In this document: piece by piece, positions 30,301-41,185 of the stretch
Position numbering within the stretch: position 1 is the stretch's first letter
Layout of the letters: the number at the start of each line of letters is the position of its first letter
NCBI GenBank assembly: GCA_020631735.1
Contig: CM036158.1
Coordinates: forward strand, 81,727,914 to 81,791,913
Direction of reading: 5' to 3'
DNA: 64,000 nt
From: Saccharum officinarum
Taxonomy: Eukaryota; Streptophyta; Magnoliopsida; Poales; Poaceae
Translations under genes and position numbers: made by a program
The notes under the pieces: model-generated
Told to the model about the DNA's origin: nothing
What the model saw: the letters and a program-made list of their open reading frames with translations, nothing else
Databases searched by the model: none

Positions 30301-32276
30301 GTGGACGCTGCCACAGTCATGGTCGCGCCGGTGAACGCCGCCCTCGCCCCAGCCCCACCGCCGGCCGAGCCCGATGTTGCCGCTGCCATCCACGACACTC
30401 CGCCACGGCCGCCGGGCGCTACCACTACGGTCGAGGGGACCCGACCCGGCGCTTCGTCCCCTCCGTTGTTGGGGCTGGATGCCTGGAATGCCGCAGAGTC
30501 GTCCGGGGGCCTCGGAACAACGTCGCCGGGCGCCCCAGTCTCCTCGCTTTCACCGGCCGCGGCACCGTTCTTCCCCGGTTGCTCGGGTGGGCGATCAAAG
30601 AGCCGGCGGTGGGCGGACGTGGACGGCGAGGAGTCTGAGGACGACTCCCCGATTTGTCCAGAGACTGCTCGTCGTCCGACTATGTCGGCCCCCACGTCCC
30701 CCGTGCGCCCCCAGGCTCGCTCATACCTAGAGGCCGCTCTTCGCCCAGCAGGGCCGACCGCTGTGCCCCCCGTGCGTGGCCAGGTTGTTCTGGGGCGCAG
30801 CAGCGTGGGTACCGGGCAGAGGCCTGCCCGTGGACGACGGCGGCGCAACCGGCCGCAGACTCAGCTTGTGCACGGCCTCCCAGCCCGGCTGGTGGAGGGT
30901 CGGGTACCTGCCCGTCAACGCCTAGGCGCGCGGAGGTGGGTCTCTGCACCAGATGCCGACGGTTGGTGCGAGGTTCTGCCCCGGCAGGGGGATCTTGCCT
31001 CTGGCTCGGTCGAGCTTCGCCACGGCCCTAGCTTGCGCGCGCAAGCTCGGAGGATCCCCGAACATTTCCGCGACAGATGCTTCCGCTGTCTCTCCCTCTC
31101 GCACCGCGTGGCGAGTTGCCGTCTACCTCAACGTTGTATGCGCTGCCGCAGTCTCGGCCACCTCGCCAAGGACTGTACTCAGTCCAAGGCGATGCCGAGC
31201 AGTGGGGGCCGTCCACGCCACACTAGTGGTGGCCATCGACCGTCCTCCCTGGGCGCTCCCCTCGGCGGTCCACCGACCATAGATGGGACCACGACGGGGG
31301 TCGTGGGAGGCGCCCGTGGCACCCGCCATCGCCGGCACCGCGGTTGTAGGTCGGCGGTGGTGGCTGAGCCTGCCGACTCCACCGTTGATGCCATTGCCTC
31401 GGGTGCCTCGCTCCGCTTCCTTGAGTCGGACCCTTTGGCGGAGGTGCTCTTCGAGCGCGCAGATCGCCCTACTCTGCTCGCCTCGATCGATCCGATGCTG
31501 GATGAGCTTGCCGCCCTTCTCGTCACCCGACCTGTGGCTGCACAGGCTACCGGTGACCTGTCTCAGGAGAATCAAGCTTCGGCGCTTGGGCACCCGTCTA
31601 CTCCGCCTGCGGCCCCTCTGGTGGCTAAGGCTAAGTTGGTGGACGCCCGTTCGCCATCACCGATGGTTCATCTCAACTTTGCGGATGCTGAGGTGTCGGG
31701 GGTGGAGGCTGAGGCCCCCTCGTCGCACGTCAACGACACAGGTCGGCTTGACGTCGAGGCTGGCGACGCGGCTCTTGCCGTGTCGGAGGCAGCCTTGGCA
31801 GTGGATCTCTGCCTTCCAAGCCGGACGTATGCGGCTCGGGCGAAACATCCTCGGCAGCGGTATTGGCGGGGAGATCCCCTCCAACCATGCCGGCTTTTGC
31901 TGCGGCCGCGTTGTCGATTGAGGAGAGTTTGGAGGAGCGGCTCTGTCTTCCTTTGCATACGCGCCTCATCCTTGGGCCGCCGAGGTTGCGCAGATCTCGA
32001 ACGCCGGCTCCAGTTGCGTCGTTGCGGCGCAGTGAGCGCATTGCCGCCCAACCGCGCGAGGCAGACACCACCAAACAGGTTCAGCGTGTTCTCATGAACA
32101 AGCTAGGATTGGAGGCTCCGTCCCCCAATGTTGGCTTCGACACGGTGCGCAAGTATAAGGCTGTCTTCCGAGAGCCGCTTTCAGACTCCACCCATGACGC
32201 ACTGCAGCTTCTTCTTGGTGGAGAGTTCGACCCAGTGGAGTTGAACATGATCGGGTTGGACGACGAGGACAACTAA
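30301..32276 (+). pseudogene. LINE-type ORF1 protein with two CCHC zinc knuckles, frameshifted
   Basis: A GC-rich plus-strand frame from 30301 runs for about 530 codons, then the homologous reading shifts frame at about 31850-31900 and continues to the stop at 32274-32276. It has a Pro/Ala-rich N-terminus. Two adjacent knuckles lie at about residues 259-295 (CFRCLSLSHRVASC and CMRCRSLGHLAKDC), both C-x2-C-x4-H-x4-C, which bind nucleic acid. The C-terminus (RRSERIAAQP, then VRKYKAVFREPLSD and ALQLLLGGEFDPVELN) is typical of ORF1-like proteins spread in grass genomes. No reverse transcriptase follows, so this is a non-autonomous or truncated LINE. The start codon is uncertain because the 5' end of the element was not located. 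Confidence 0.75.
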
Positions 32277-32457
32277 CCCATCGGCACCAGCACCTTTGTC
32301 GTTATAGTTTCATGTAACTACAACCTCGTGTGAGTGTCGTAAGGGTGTGGAGTACGATTTTCGGTAATCTTCGGATTACCGTAAGTTCAGTTTGTATTTA
32401 ACAAAACTCTTTTATTCTGTTTAATGAAATACGTGCTATAGCACGTTCTCGAAAAAG
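32277..32457 (+). other. LINE 3' UTR with terminal stem-loop and A-run
   Basis: The 3' end reads TCTGTTTAATGAAATAC, then the perfect palindrome CGTGCTATAGCACG, then TTCTCGAAAAA. The same order (TCTGCTTAATGAAATAC, stem-loop, CTCGCAAAA) ends the element at 34362-36205, so both tails were probably recognised by the same reverse transcriptase. Confidence 0.75.
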
Positions 32458-32705
32458 ACATGGTGTTGCCAACCTCTCAGTTCCACTTTCCACTATATAT
32501 GTAGAGTTTCTAAGCTCAAAGAGATCAAAATCCTGCACGCCTTCTACCTCCTTCACGCCGCTGGGGTTAACAGAGCACATACTTGAAGTATATATACTGT
32601 ACTTGTAGTATGAAGGAGACAAAAGAACACACCTAGGAACCGTGTTCGTATGTATACCGTGCAGAGCTAATCTCAGAAATAGTACTCCTATATAAAGGAA
32701 AGGAG

Positions 32706-34114
32706 TCACAAGAGAAACGGTTTCCTGTAGATGTCGAACATTTCTGAAGCGCACAGCTGGGGCTCCTGCGAAACCAAAATCCTATACGATGATCAAGCAG
32801 GCACCAGAGTCCAGAGCAGCAATATAATGCACGTTTTCGTTTCAGTGTTCGTTCTGTACCTGCGCGCAGCTGAATGTGATGACCCGGCGGAAGAAGGTGC
32901 CGATGGGGCCCGGTATGCCGGACTCCCCGCCGTTGTCGCGGATGGTGGCCCTCATCGCCGTCAGCAGACGGCCGTAGGTGGTGCCCGGTTCTGACTCCAC
33001 TGCCTTGATGAAGCTGTACGTCATGGCGCCGGTGGAAGCAGACCCCGAGAACGCCTGCACGTACGTACAGTGGTCGGACAAACACATTTGAGCAGGGCAA
33101 GTAACATGCAGCAGCGAGCGAGCTTTGATGTCTCAGTACTGACCGTGGTGTCCTGCGACGTCTGGCTGTCGCCGCAGCCGCTGATCGAGATGGCGAGGCC
33201 GCCGCTGGTGCCCTTGGTCTCGCCGGAGGAGAGGCGGGTCTGCTGGTTCTCCCACTGCCAGTACCCGGTCCTGGACAGGCGGCAGAGGTAGGGGAGGTCG
33301 AGGATGGTGCCGCTGTGGCAGGTGTCCACGATGGCGTGCAGCTTCACGCCCTTGCCCAGCGGCCGCACGATGGTGGCGTTGATCTCGTCGTCCAGGATGA
33401 TGCCGCCGCCGCGGGGGTCCTCGAAGTCCACGGGGCACAGCGCCTCGTCGTAGCCGTCCGCCTCGTCGCCGTCCATGTCCAGCTTCTGCACGCCGTGGCC
33501 GGAGAAGTGGAACACCAGCGAGTCCCCGGCGCTGGTGCCGTCCACGAGCCACCGCAGCGCGCGCAGCAGGTTCGCCCGCGTCGGCACCCGGCCAGGGTCC
33601 TTGTCCTCCTCTGCAGCCGATCAAAAAGATGAGACGACAAGCAAAAAAAATCGACAAACGATGAGACGGCAAGACTGTATTCCGCACGTGTGAGCACGAG
33701 GATGCATTCCGCCGGGAAGCCGAAGCGCTCGCGGAGGAGGTAGCTCATGCAGTTGACGTCGTTGACGGCGCCCCTGAGCTCGTACTTGGTGGCGGCGTAG
33801 CTGATCCCCACTAGAAGCGCGCGCTTCTTGCAGCCGCGGACGAGCGGGAAGCCGCCGCTCGCCGGCAGCTCCTGGAGCGCCGCCCCGGGCCCCGACCGAG
33901 CCGGTGGCGGCGACGTGAAGGCGTTGATGAGGCCCTTGATGAAGCCCACGGCGGCGTGGTGCAGGCCGTGCGGGCGGCGCTCCACGCGCGTGACGGCGTG
34001 GCAGAGCCCGCACCGCACGGAGCGCGCCCCGGGGGCCACGGACAGGTACGCGCCGCAGCCGCCGCACCACGTCGTGCGCTGCGCCTGCGCCTGCGGCGGC
34101 CGCGCGCTCGCCAT
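32706..34114 (-). CDS. type I metacaspase, four exons, 382 residues
   Basis: Exons (minus strand): 34114-33688, 33610-33144, 33054-32860, 32765-32706. All introns are GT-AG and frames join exactly (427+467+195+60 nt, 382 codons plus stop). The product is a caspase-like cysteine protease of clan CD that cleaves after Arg/Lys; type I members act in cytosol and nucleus in programmed cell death and protein quality control. The prodomain has an LSD1-type zinc finger (C17, C20, C35, C38) with PGARSVRCGLC. The p20 domain has the catalytic His (about 181, in FSGHG) and Cys (about 240, in DTCHSG), both intact. The C-terminus ends EMFDIYRKPFLL, as usual for the family. I chose the ATG at 34114; one further upstream (34186) would add 24 atypical residues. 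A broken paralogue lies at 27695-28141. The exact orthologue among the metacaspase-1 group is not assigned. Confidence 0.93.
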
Positions 34115-34185
34115 GCTGGGCCTGGGGCGGCGTCCGGTCCCTCGACGGCGCGCGGGCGACGTGTCGGTCAGGCGCAACGCACGCA

Positions 34186-34191
34186 CACGTG
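34186..34191 (-). promoter_or_regulatory. G-box-like CACGTG upstream of metacaspase
   Basis: CACGTG lies 72 bp upstream of the chosen ATG, within the leader or proximal promoter. It is a known bZIP/bHLH core; function here is inferred only. No clear TATA box was found. Confidence 0.3.
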
Positions 34192-34361
34192 GGAGACTGC
34201 TAGCGGAGAGCAGCTACGAGCCTACGACGACCTAGCGAGGTGACGGATAGGGCGTAGCGTAGGTCTCTCAGTCTCATACACCCAGGTGCTGACGAACATT
34301 CTGGTTCTGACTCATGAGGCGACCATTGTTTTTCTAGATAGCTGGCAAGGTATTCGTGGGT

Positions 34362-36205
34362 GCCCATACGAGAACAAGCGCTCTCGCCCCGCGTCGCTCT
34401 CCTCTGAGGGCGACTCGGGCGGTGCCGCCACCCGCCGCATCAAGCCCCCACTCCCCGGCTCCATCCGGCCGCCGTCGCCGCCCTTGCTCGCGGCGGCGGC
34501 GGCCAGCGGTGGTGCGCCCAAAAAGGCTCCCCCCGCGGCTCCACGCTCCCCCTCGCCCCCCACCCCTCCTCCGGTGAACTCCAGGAACGGCGACCTCCGG
34601 CGACCTGGGCGGGTGGGAACGGCCGGATCCGGACCTGTGGGCACCGGATCTGCCTCCGGCTCGGCCTTCCCTCCCCTCCCCTCCCTCCGATGGCGGCGAC
34701 CGGCGGCTCCGGCGAGCTCGCCCCTCTGGCGGCCTAGGCGGGCGGGGGTCCACCGGATCCGGGCCCGTGGGCCCCGGATCTGGCCTCCCCCCCCCCCCCC
34801 CCCCTCCGACTGCGGTCGGCCGGCCATGGGGTCCGGCGACCTGGGCGGGTATGGGTCGGCCAGGTCTGGCCCCCCTCCCCCTCCCCCCTGTCTGCAGCGC
34901 CCGGTCACACGGGTGGGGCGCCGCCGACCATGCGGGGCCGGTGGGTCTCGCGCGGCTCCGGTGGAGCGCGTGCGCTGCCCGCCTCTCCCCCCCAACGCCA
35001 ATCTGCTAGGGCCCGTGTGCTGCTGTGTGCGCGGACAACGGGCCCCCGTCGACCGCATCCCCTTCCCCGACTATGCCTACACCTCGCTCCTTCGGGCGAA
35101 TGGAGGTGTGGGCACCGATGCCACTAATGTGCGCCGCCTTACATCGTGGTGATGTGGGTGGCGGCTCCGGCGGTGCGTCATCGACGCCATGGTGGCGTGG
35201 ATGGCATGGCCTCGCCCGTCCTCGCATCTGCAGCGTCATGGTGGCGAGGCTGATGTTGGTCGAGCGGGCACTCGTGCCCCCGATGGTTCGTCGGCAACAG
35301 GGTTGGCGTCGACGGGCGCGGCAACGTCTAGCTTTGCCTGCGCCTGGATGGGTGGCGCTAGGTGAAAGCCTTGATATCTGGCCGACGATGGCGACACCCT
35401 CGTGGCGCCGTTTTCCTCCTTGGAGGTATCTGTCGTTGCGCCCCCCTCTCCGACCGGCATGGAACTTCGAGGTGAAAACCTAGCCCGTTCTGGGCAGGCA
35501 GCGGTGATGCTCTGCGTCGCAGTCCTTCTTGAAGGCGTTGCCTTTGAAGTTCCATGGCATGGCGCGTGTGGGGCTGCCTCCTCGGCGTTGCGCTTGGTCG
35601 TCGTCGTTGTTTCAGCTGTGCCTACTCGGGCTTCAGGTTTCTCCTCACCTTGGTTTGTCTAGTTAGTGTGTGTTGTAGCCGTAGCTGTGATCGTTTCCGG
35701 CGGATGCTTTGCCGCCGAGGGGTTTCTGGCGGATGCTTTGCCGCCAAGGGTGCTTGAGCGGATGCTTTGCCGCCGGCGTATCTTCAGATAAGTCCTCCTC
35801 GCCCGTGGTCCTAAGGGTAATGGCCCTTAGTGACTCGGAGGAGCTTTCGGAGTTCGAGGTCGTCTTTCCGGTGAGCGCTTTGCCACCGAGGTCGCGGTCG
35901 TTTCTGACGGATGCTTTGCCGCCGATGTGGTTCCGGTGGATGCTTTGCCACCGATGTGGTTCTGGCTCCTATCACTACGGGCTACCAAGGTGTTGAGATA
36001 TATTTTGTATTAGGCTCAGTTGCTGGGATTGTCAAGTGGAGGGTCCCCCATCTCTCGTGTTCTTGCTTTTTGTGTTGTGTTGTGGACTTCGTTGGTAATC
36101 CATGGTTTACCTGCGGATCCTTTTGTATCAACTATGTGTAGGTCTATCGGCCACTCTTTTCTGCTTAATGAAATACAGGCATATAGTCTGCTCGCAAAAA
36201 AAAAA
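34362..36205 (+). mobile_element. non-autonomous LINE with poly(A) tail, inserted upstream of metacaspase
   Basis: The 15-bp sequence AAGGTATTCGTGGGT occurs at both ends (34347-34361 and 36206-36220), and the right end carries an A-run of 12 bases. The tail before the A-run shares the TCTGYTTAATGAAATAC motif with 32277-32457. The first half is GC- and C-rich (a poly-C run at about 34789-34803) with only low-complexity Pro/Ala/Arg frames. The second half contains repeated GCTTTGCCGCC units. I found no zinc knuckle and no RT. The insertion point is about 233 bp upstream of the metacaspase ATG. A long plus-strand frame that starts before the insertion (34286) and runs into it is an artefact of the junction. 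Confidence 0.88.
35701..35965 (+). repeat. interspersed GGATGCTTTGCCGCC repeat in LINE 3' half
   Basis: At least six copies of (C/T)GGATGCTTTGCC(G/A)CC or near-copies occur within 265 bp, at uneven spacing. Confidence 0.75.
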
Positions 36206-36489
36206 AAGGTATTCGTGGGTTTTCTCCTTCCTTTCGGTTGTGCTGCTGTGCATGGCTGCTTCTGCTTGCTTTAGTTTATTCGATTCGAGGAGGATTTGGC
36301 TTGGTGCTTTATTCGACGTGTGGGTGAGGGAGAATATGATTCACATTCCTCTTGCTCATGGCGGAAGAGAGACTTAAAGGTTTCGAAATGCATTCCGAAG
36401 TCTTCCGCGAAGGGAAAAATAGAAATAAAAATTAAGTGGCAAGAACGAAGGAGAAGCAGTAGCTTGTCGAGGTGTAGAATGGAAAATGC

Positions 36490-36650
36490 AGAGAAACTAA
36501 AGATGTATGTAGAAACACAATTGAGAAGGCACAAAACAATAGATGGAAAACTCAAGAAAAAAGAATGTAAAAATGCAGGAAAAAAAACTAAAGATGTATG
36601 TAGAAAGAGAATGGAGAAGGCACAAAAAAGAGAATAGAAAACTCAAGCAA
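36490..36650. repeat. imperfect direct duplication near tRNA gene
   Basis: Two copies (about 36497-36558 and 36588-36648) share ACTAAAGATGTATGTAGAAA, GAGAAGGCACAAAA and ATAGA(T)GAAAACTCAAG in the same order. It is purine-rich and lies just left of the tRNA 3' end. Confidence 0.7.
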
Positions 36651-36671
36651 AAAGAGAGAATAGAACTCAGG

Positions 36672-36676
36672 CAAAA
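36672..36676 (-). terminator. Pol III T-run terminator of tRNA-Met
   Basis: TTTTT on the minus strand, starting 6 bp after the tRNA 3' end. Confidence 0.8.
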
Positions 36677-36681
36677 AGGAA

Positions 36682-36767
36682 TGGGGTGAGAGAGGCTCGA
36701 ACTCTCGACCTCAGGATCACTCACTTAGCTATGAGACCTACGCGCTAGCCAACTGCGCCACCACCCC
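36682..36767 (-). tRNA. elongator tRNA-Met (CAU) with short intron
   Basis: On the minus strand the gene starts GGGGTGGTGGCGCAGTTGG (acceptor stem and A box), has anticodon CAT in CTCATA, and ends CTCTCACCCC plus discriminator A. The B box is GAGTTCGAGCC. Acceptor strands GGGGTGG and TCACCCC pair. An extra 12 nt (about GCTAAGTGAGTG) follows the anticodon loop position 37, as in plant elongator tRNA-Met genes, which are among the few plant tRNAs with an intron. A TTTTT terminator lies 5-10 bp downstream (36672-36676). It decodes internal AUG codons. Confidence 0.95.
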
Positions 36768-37889
36768 ACTTGTTGTATTCTTTCGAATTATATGTTATTT
36801 ACTTAATATCTAACCCGAGAGGATTGGAAGAGAAATTTTTACTTGCGAGGGATAAAATTTCTCCCCCAATTCCCCACGGACTGAAGGTAATCGAACAGGC
36901 TCTTAAGAAGACTATTATTTTTTAAAAAAACTCTCCCTCCGTTGGCTCCAGAGGGGATCGAAGCTAAAGGAACAAGCTCTTAAGAAGATTATTATGTTTT
37001 TCTAATAAAAGTTCTTTCGTTGGGCTCCATTTGTAGCCCAACAATGTCATTCAATGTCCAAGGTGGTCTAGGCCGGGCCGTCTCGTTGAAACTTGCAGCA
37101 CCAGTCCATCAGAGTTAGCGAGATTGCAACTCTGCAACAAGTCAAAAGTTGCAACGGCACACAAAAGGTTGAGGCTGTTGCGAAAATATACATGCGAATG
37201 TGACTCATGTGGATAGAGAGGGGCCGCGGATTTGGCCATCGATCAGGTTCACCACTGACCCGTGTATTTTAAAATAAAATCCTTTTCTTCGTTTGACCCG
37301 TCTATTTGCAAAAAAGTAGAGTAATGTTCCTTGGTCCACCGTTCATCGGATTTGAAACATGTGGGATTAAGTTGAGACTTGAGAAGTATCTTGGTTGCAT
37401 TCGTACATGATGAACAATTGACACAATAGTTAAGAGGTTTGGGACTTTTTCTGGCTGCGTTCATTTTCCTATGTGTCTGATAATACTAATGGCAAACTAG
37501 AGGTATCATATTGTGTTGGGCAACATGGCTCTTGGCGAATGTGCAGGTGTTGGATGCCCCGAGGTGGTCATCAGACGATGGAGAAGGTCAAACTAGTAGT
37601 CCGTGAGCTATGAACTAAGAGCGGTGAAGGATGAACGAGAAGGCTTGGATCATAGGACCAAGAGATTGAGGATAGATCATGGGTGGCTCGTATATCAGGC
37701 ATATGGAAGAGTAAGAGTATATGAGTGATGAAGATGATGTTGACCAGAGTCAAGGTCGGAGTTGGTCAAAAGACGAGGCGTCACGATCACTTGGAGGACT
37801 GCCAGGATGAGGACATGGAGACCAGACACACGATGACATCATTGAGTCACATCTAACGAGACGTGCACGAGGGTTTGTTCGTTTAGTCC
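36768..37889. other. no gene seen
   Basis: AT-rich in its first part. A short duplicated block (GCTCTTAAGAAGA with TTATT, near 36898 and 36978) is the only pattern seen. I find no supported ORF. Confidence 0.5.
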
Positions 37890-38415
37890 TCAAAATATAG
37901 CAGGAACAGTTTAGTGGTTAGGACTCAAAACTATCGACTATGAATTTAACCAGCCTGGGCCTCAAAACCAGGAGTGGCGAGTGAGAGAACGCCTTGTTCT
38001 CTAAATTGTATCACACAAACAAACAAACAAGCTACTCTAGGCAAACTAACTACAACTAGCAAGAGCTACTGAAAAGGCAACTAAAACAAAGCTATCACTA
38101 GAGCTACTTCTACACTAAGCTAGTCAAGCAACTAACACACAAGACGAGTATATGAATGTAATTGCAAGAGTGATTGTAAGCAAACCACATGGAGCAAGTG
38201 AGATGACACAATGATATATGCCCCGAGGTTCAGTTCTTTGCCAGTAACCTATGTCCTCGTTGTGACGAGTCGTCCCAACTTGGTGGTTCGCACGCTAATT
38301 GGCCTTACACGCCAAGCCCAAACCACTGCACGGGCATCACAAGAACCACACAAGAAGTGCACTCTAACTAGATACGATTTCACTAGAGTTGCTCTATGCG
38401 GATCAACCATAAGTA
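37890..38415. repeat. probable copia LTR remnant
   Basis: The stretch with GCTACTCTAGGCAAACTAAC and CCCCGAGGTTCAGTTC...CCTATGTCCTCGTTG parallels the CCCGAGGTTCGGCAAC...CCTACGTCCTCGTTG block inside the Sirevirus LTR (7076-7120), but is much diverged. Ends and pol are not seen. Confidence 0.5.
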
Positions 38416-38788
38416 TTGTTCCCATGCAGGTTGTTAAAAAATAATAAAGACACTTTTTCCATAAGATAAGCTCCGTTTTCGTTTTCCATAAGGTAAGCTC
38501 CGTTTTTCCCGTGCACGTGTAGGTGTGCTTCGCTTCACGGTCTTCGCTTTGACATGAACTTATTTGATGTGCCGAGCCGTCTCCCACGTGGTATGTGCCT
38601 TGATATTTTTGGCAGTGATTTTTATTTGAGTACACGCACGGGCGGGTTGTGTACACACTTTATTGCGTGGTTGACATCTGGAGCTGCTCATTTCTTGTAT
38701 TATTGATGTTGTTGTTGTTACGATTCATGAAAGCGTGGTATTTGATTTAATTAGCGCCTCGGCCATTTTATTTTTAGATAGTTTTTGC
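38416..38788. other. no feature seen
   Basis: A CTCCGTTTT duplication (about 38468-38505) and plain AT-rich sequence; nothing else supported. Confidence 0.45.
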
Positions 38789-38818
38789 TATATATATACA
38801 CACACACACACACACACC
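38789..38818. repeat. (TA)n(CA)n microsatellite
   Basis: About five TA units followed by about ten CA units. Confidence 0.95.
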
Positions 38819-38831
38819 TAGATATAATATA

Positions 38832-39073
38832 CTCCCTCTGTCATATAATACATTGCATTCTAGGAATTTTAAGATAATTTAAGAGATAACATAAAAAACG
38901 CATGTAGCTTTTTTTTTTTTCCTAATCAGACATTATTATCAACGTGATTAATAGTGATTGGTTGATAAATGGAAAGTATTTAATGACAAACTGGTTTTTT
39001 GTCCCGCAGAATGCATTATATTTGAGGATAATTTCGGAATGCTAGAACACACTTTATTACAGGGCGGAGGGAA
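38832..39073. mobile_element. Stowaway-like MITE
   Basis: It is flanked by TA (38830-38831 and 39074-39075). The left end is CTCCCTCTGTCATATAATAC; the right end in reverse complement begins TTCCCTCCGCCCTGTAATA. Size of about 240 bp, AT-rich, with a TCTAGGAAT/CTAGCATTCC-type inner inverted repeat. These traits match Stowaway (Tc1/mariner) MITEs. Confidence 0.75.
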
Positions 39074-39220
39074 TAAGTAATTAATAAAATATATGTTATA
39101 CACAATAAATAAAAGCTACTATATATAGGAAAGCCAAACTGTTTTCCGTTTCAAGTCTAGCAAGATTGTGCGTCGTACGTACCGAAAGTAAACTTTACCT
39201 ATAGCTAATTAATACACAGC

Positions 39221-39959
39221 CAGGGGCGGATCTGCGGCCTAGGCCTCTAGGGCTCAGGCCCTGGTCATTGGCCTAATGACTCTCCATACCTTATGTAATT
39301 TTTAGCCCAATAAAGAAGGCCCAACACCAAAACCTAACGTCCAGACCTGAGCTCACCCCGTCCGTCTCCATGCTGGCTGCTCCTGATGGATGACGCACGC
39401 CCCGTAGTCCCGCACACGAGGAGCGCTGCAGGTGCCACCTCGCCGGCCGCCGGCCGCCACCATCACCGACCGGCCGCCAGCCGAGGAGCTGCCCGTCCCG
39501 CCGCCGCGCCGGCCTCGCTGGCTCCCTCCGCGAGTCCGCGTCCACGGCTCACGCAGGCACCGCGCCGGCCGCCAGGTGCCGGCCGACCTCCGCAACTTCG
39601 TGTAGGTGCGTGCGCAGCCCGCCAGTCGCTGGTCACCGGCCCCCGCCCTCCGAGTCCGAGGCTCCAGCCTCCAGGCCTCTGCACCCAGCTTAGGTCGTGA
39701 ACAGTCTGCCCCCTTGTAAGCACTTTTTTTCAATTTCTCTACTCAATTTCCATGTATGTTCAATAATTAATCTTTTTTATGACATTTTTATTTATATTTT
39801 CATTTTATTGATATGCAAAGCTTGATGAGGACATGTAAGATGCAAATGCACCACGTCACTAGATGATACTAGGTATTTATTTTCATCTCATCATATGTAT
39901 CGACGATATCCATAGCTTCTTAGGGCCCTAGTCTTGAGCAAAACCTGGACCTGCCACTG
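39221..39959. mobile_element. non-autonomous hAT element, 739 bp
   Basis: A perfect 8-bp duplication TACACAGC (39213-39220 and 39960-39967) flanks imperfect terminal inverted repeats: CAGGGGCGGATCTG on the left and, in reverse complement, CAGTGGCAGGTCCAG on the right. Eight-base duplications and CAGGGGCGGA-type ends are typical of hAT transposons. A GC-rich interior (about 39350-39700) has overlapping frames without known domains and may be a captured host fragment. No transposase is encoded. Confidence 0.88.
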
Positions 39960-39967
39960 TACACAGC

Positions 39968-40924
39968 TATACAAGCAATATGATCAAAACAAAGTTTCCG
40001 CGAGACAAAATATGTCGATTTATTTGAGGCATGTGGACCGCTGAACGCCAGGATCGGACACACATCATGGGTATGTTTTCCTGTGTGCAGATCAACGTAC
40101 CAGAAGTCTGAGGATGAGCTAATATTGGAGATGAAGGAGGCCGGCGGGCTTGGTGATAGTAGTGGCATAGTGTGGCACTTCATACAGTTCTTCTGTTGTG
40201 CTTGGTGTGTTAGGTGAGTTTTCCTGCAAGTTCTAGTCATCGAAAGGAAAAACAGCGAAGAAGAGTAGAAGAAGGGCTGCAAAACGCTCAAACTCAAAAG
40301 GTATAAGGCATTTTTGAGAGAGAAAAAATGGAGAAGGCACGCACCTCGTCATCCTTGGTTTGGATTTGGGTAGGTAAAGTTTGGAAATTAATCAAGGTGT
40401 CCCACCACCGGTTTTGGTGGGCTGAAAATGAAGTAAAGCGAAGCAAACATCGTTTCGATCTCCACTCATCCTTGCCGCCTTGCCGGGACACGTAAGTCGT
40501 ATATCCTAGTAGTTTCTTTTTTTTGAAAGTATATATCCTAGTAGTTTCTTCATAAACGAAAGAAGAAAATTTGATCAAGGGCTTAACAGTTCAAGGAAAA
40601 TCAACATGGAAAATTAGTTGATCACAAGAATGGATATGAAGGCAACACAAAACATTCGAACAAGGATTACGATTGTTGAAGAAAACATATTTCAATGCGT
40701 GCCTACTGTTGATACAAATAAAACTTGACTTGAGGATGCCAAAGGTTGGGTGAAGGGTTAAGAAAGAATCTAGCTTCGAAGAACTAATTAAGTGAAGGTG
40801 AAGGATAAGTGACCGTTTGGCACCGAGGAACTAAGACTAGGCCCGGTTAACTGTGAGCAGGCGTCCTGAATAAACCGACTCAAGATGATTTCCTTTGTCT
40901 GAAAAATCCCAAACCGTTAGTTTT
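39968..40924. other. no gene seen
   Basis: About 950 bp of mixed sequence between the hAT element and the MULE. A short duplication TATATCCTAGTAGTTTCTT occurs near 40500 and 40530. No supported feature otherwise. Confidence 0.5.
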
Positions 40925-41185
40925 GTGGGAGGGCAATTTATACCCTCTCACTCCCAGATTTTTTTAACACTTTTTAAAACTATTTTTAATTTTAGCACCA
41001 AAAAATTTTTTATACCTAACACTTTTGACTGCTCCTCACGCGAGGGGGCGGCATTTCAACTTTGCCGCTCCCCCACGTGGAGGAGCGGCAAGGCCGGTGA
41101 CATGGCACTGGTGCCACGTGGGCACGGTCTGGTGACGGGGCTGCCGCTCCTCAGATCAAGAGCAGCAAGGGAAGCGGCAAGCGAC
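40925..41185 (+). repeat. left terminal inverted repeat of MULE
   Basis: Starts GTGGGAG and includes TTTTTTTAACACTTTTTAAAA, TTTTAGCACC, CCTAACACTTTTG, then GC-rich CACGTGGAGGAGCGGCAAGG, each with a counterpart on the right. It holds about 22 bp near 40932-40954 not present in the right copy. Confidence 0.85.

Noticed and set aside
30102..30848. 248-codon minus-strand frame
   Set aside because: Antisense shadow of the GC-rich LINE ORF1, which has two clear zinc knuckles on the plus strand.
30061..32480. Target duplication for the ORF1-bearing LINE
   Set aside because: No repeat of the sequence after the A-run (GACATGGTG) was found near the expected 5' end, so its left boundary is left open.
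34286..35152. 288-codon plus-strand frame upstream of the metacaspase
   Set aside because: It starts in host sequence, crosses the LINE target duplication and continues in low-complexity LINE sequence; a junction artefact.
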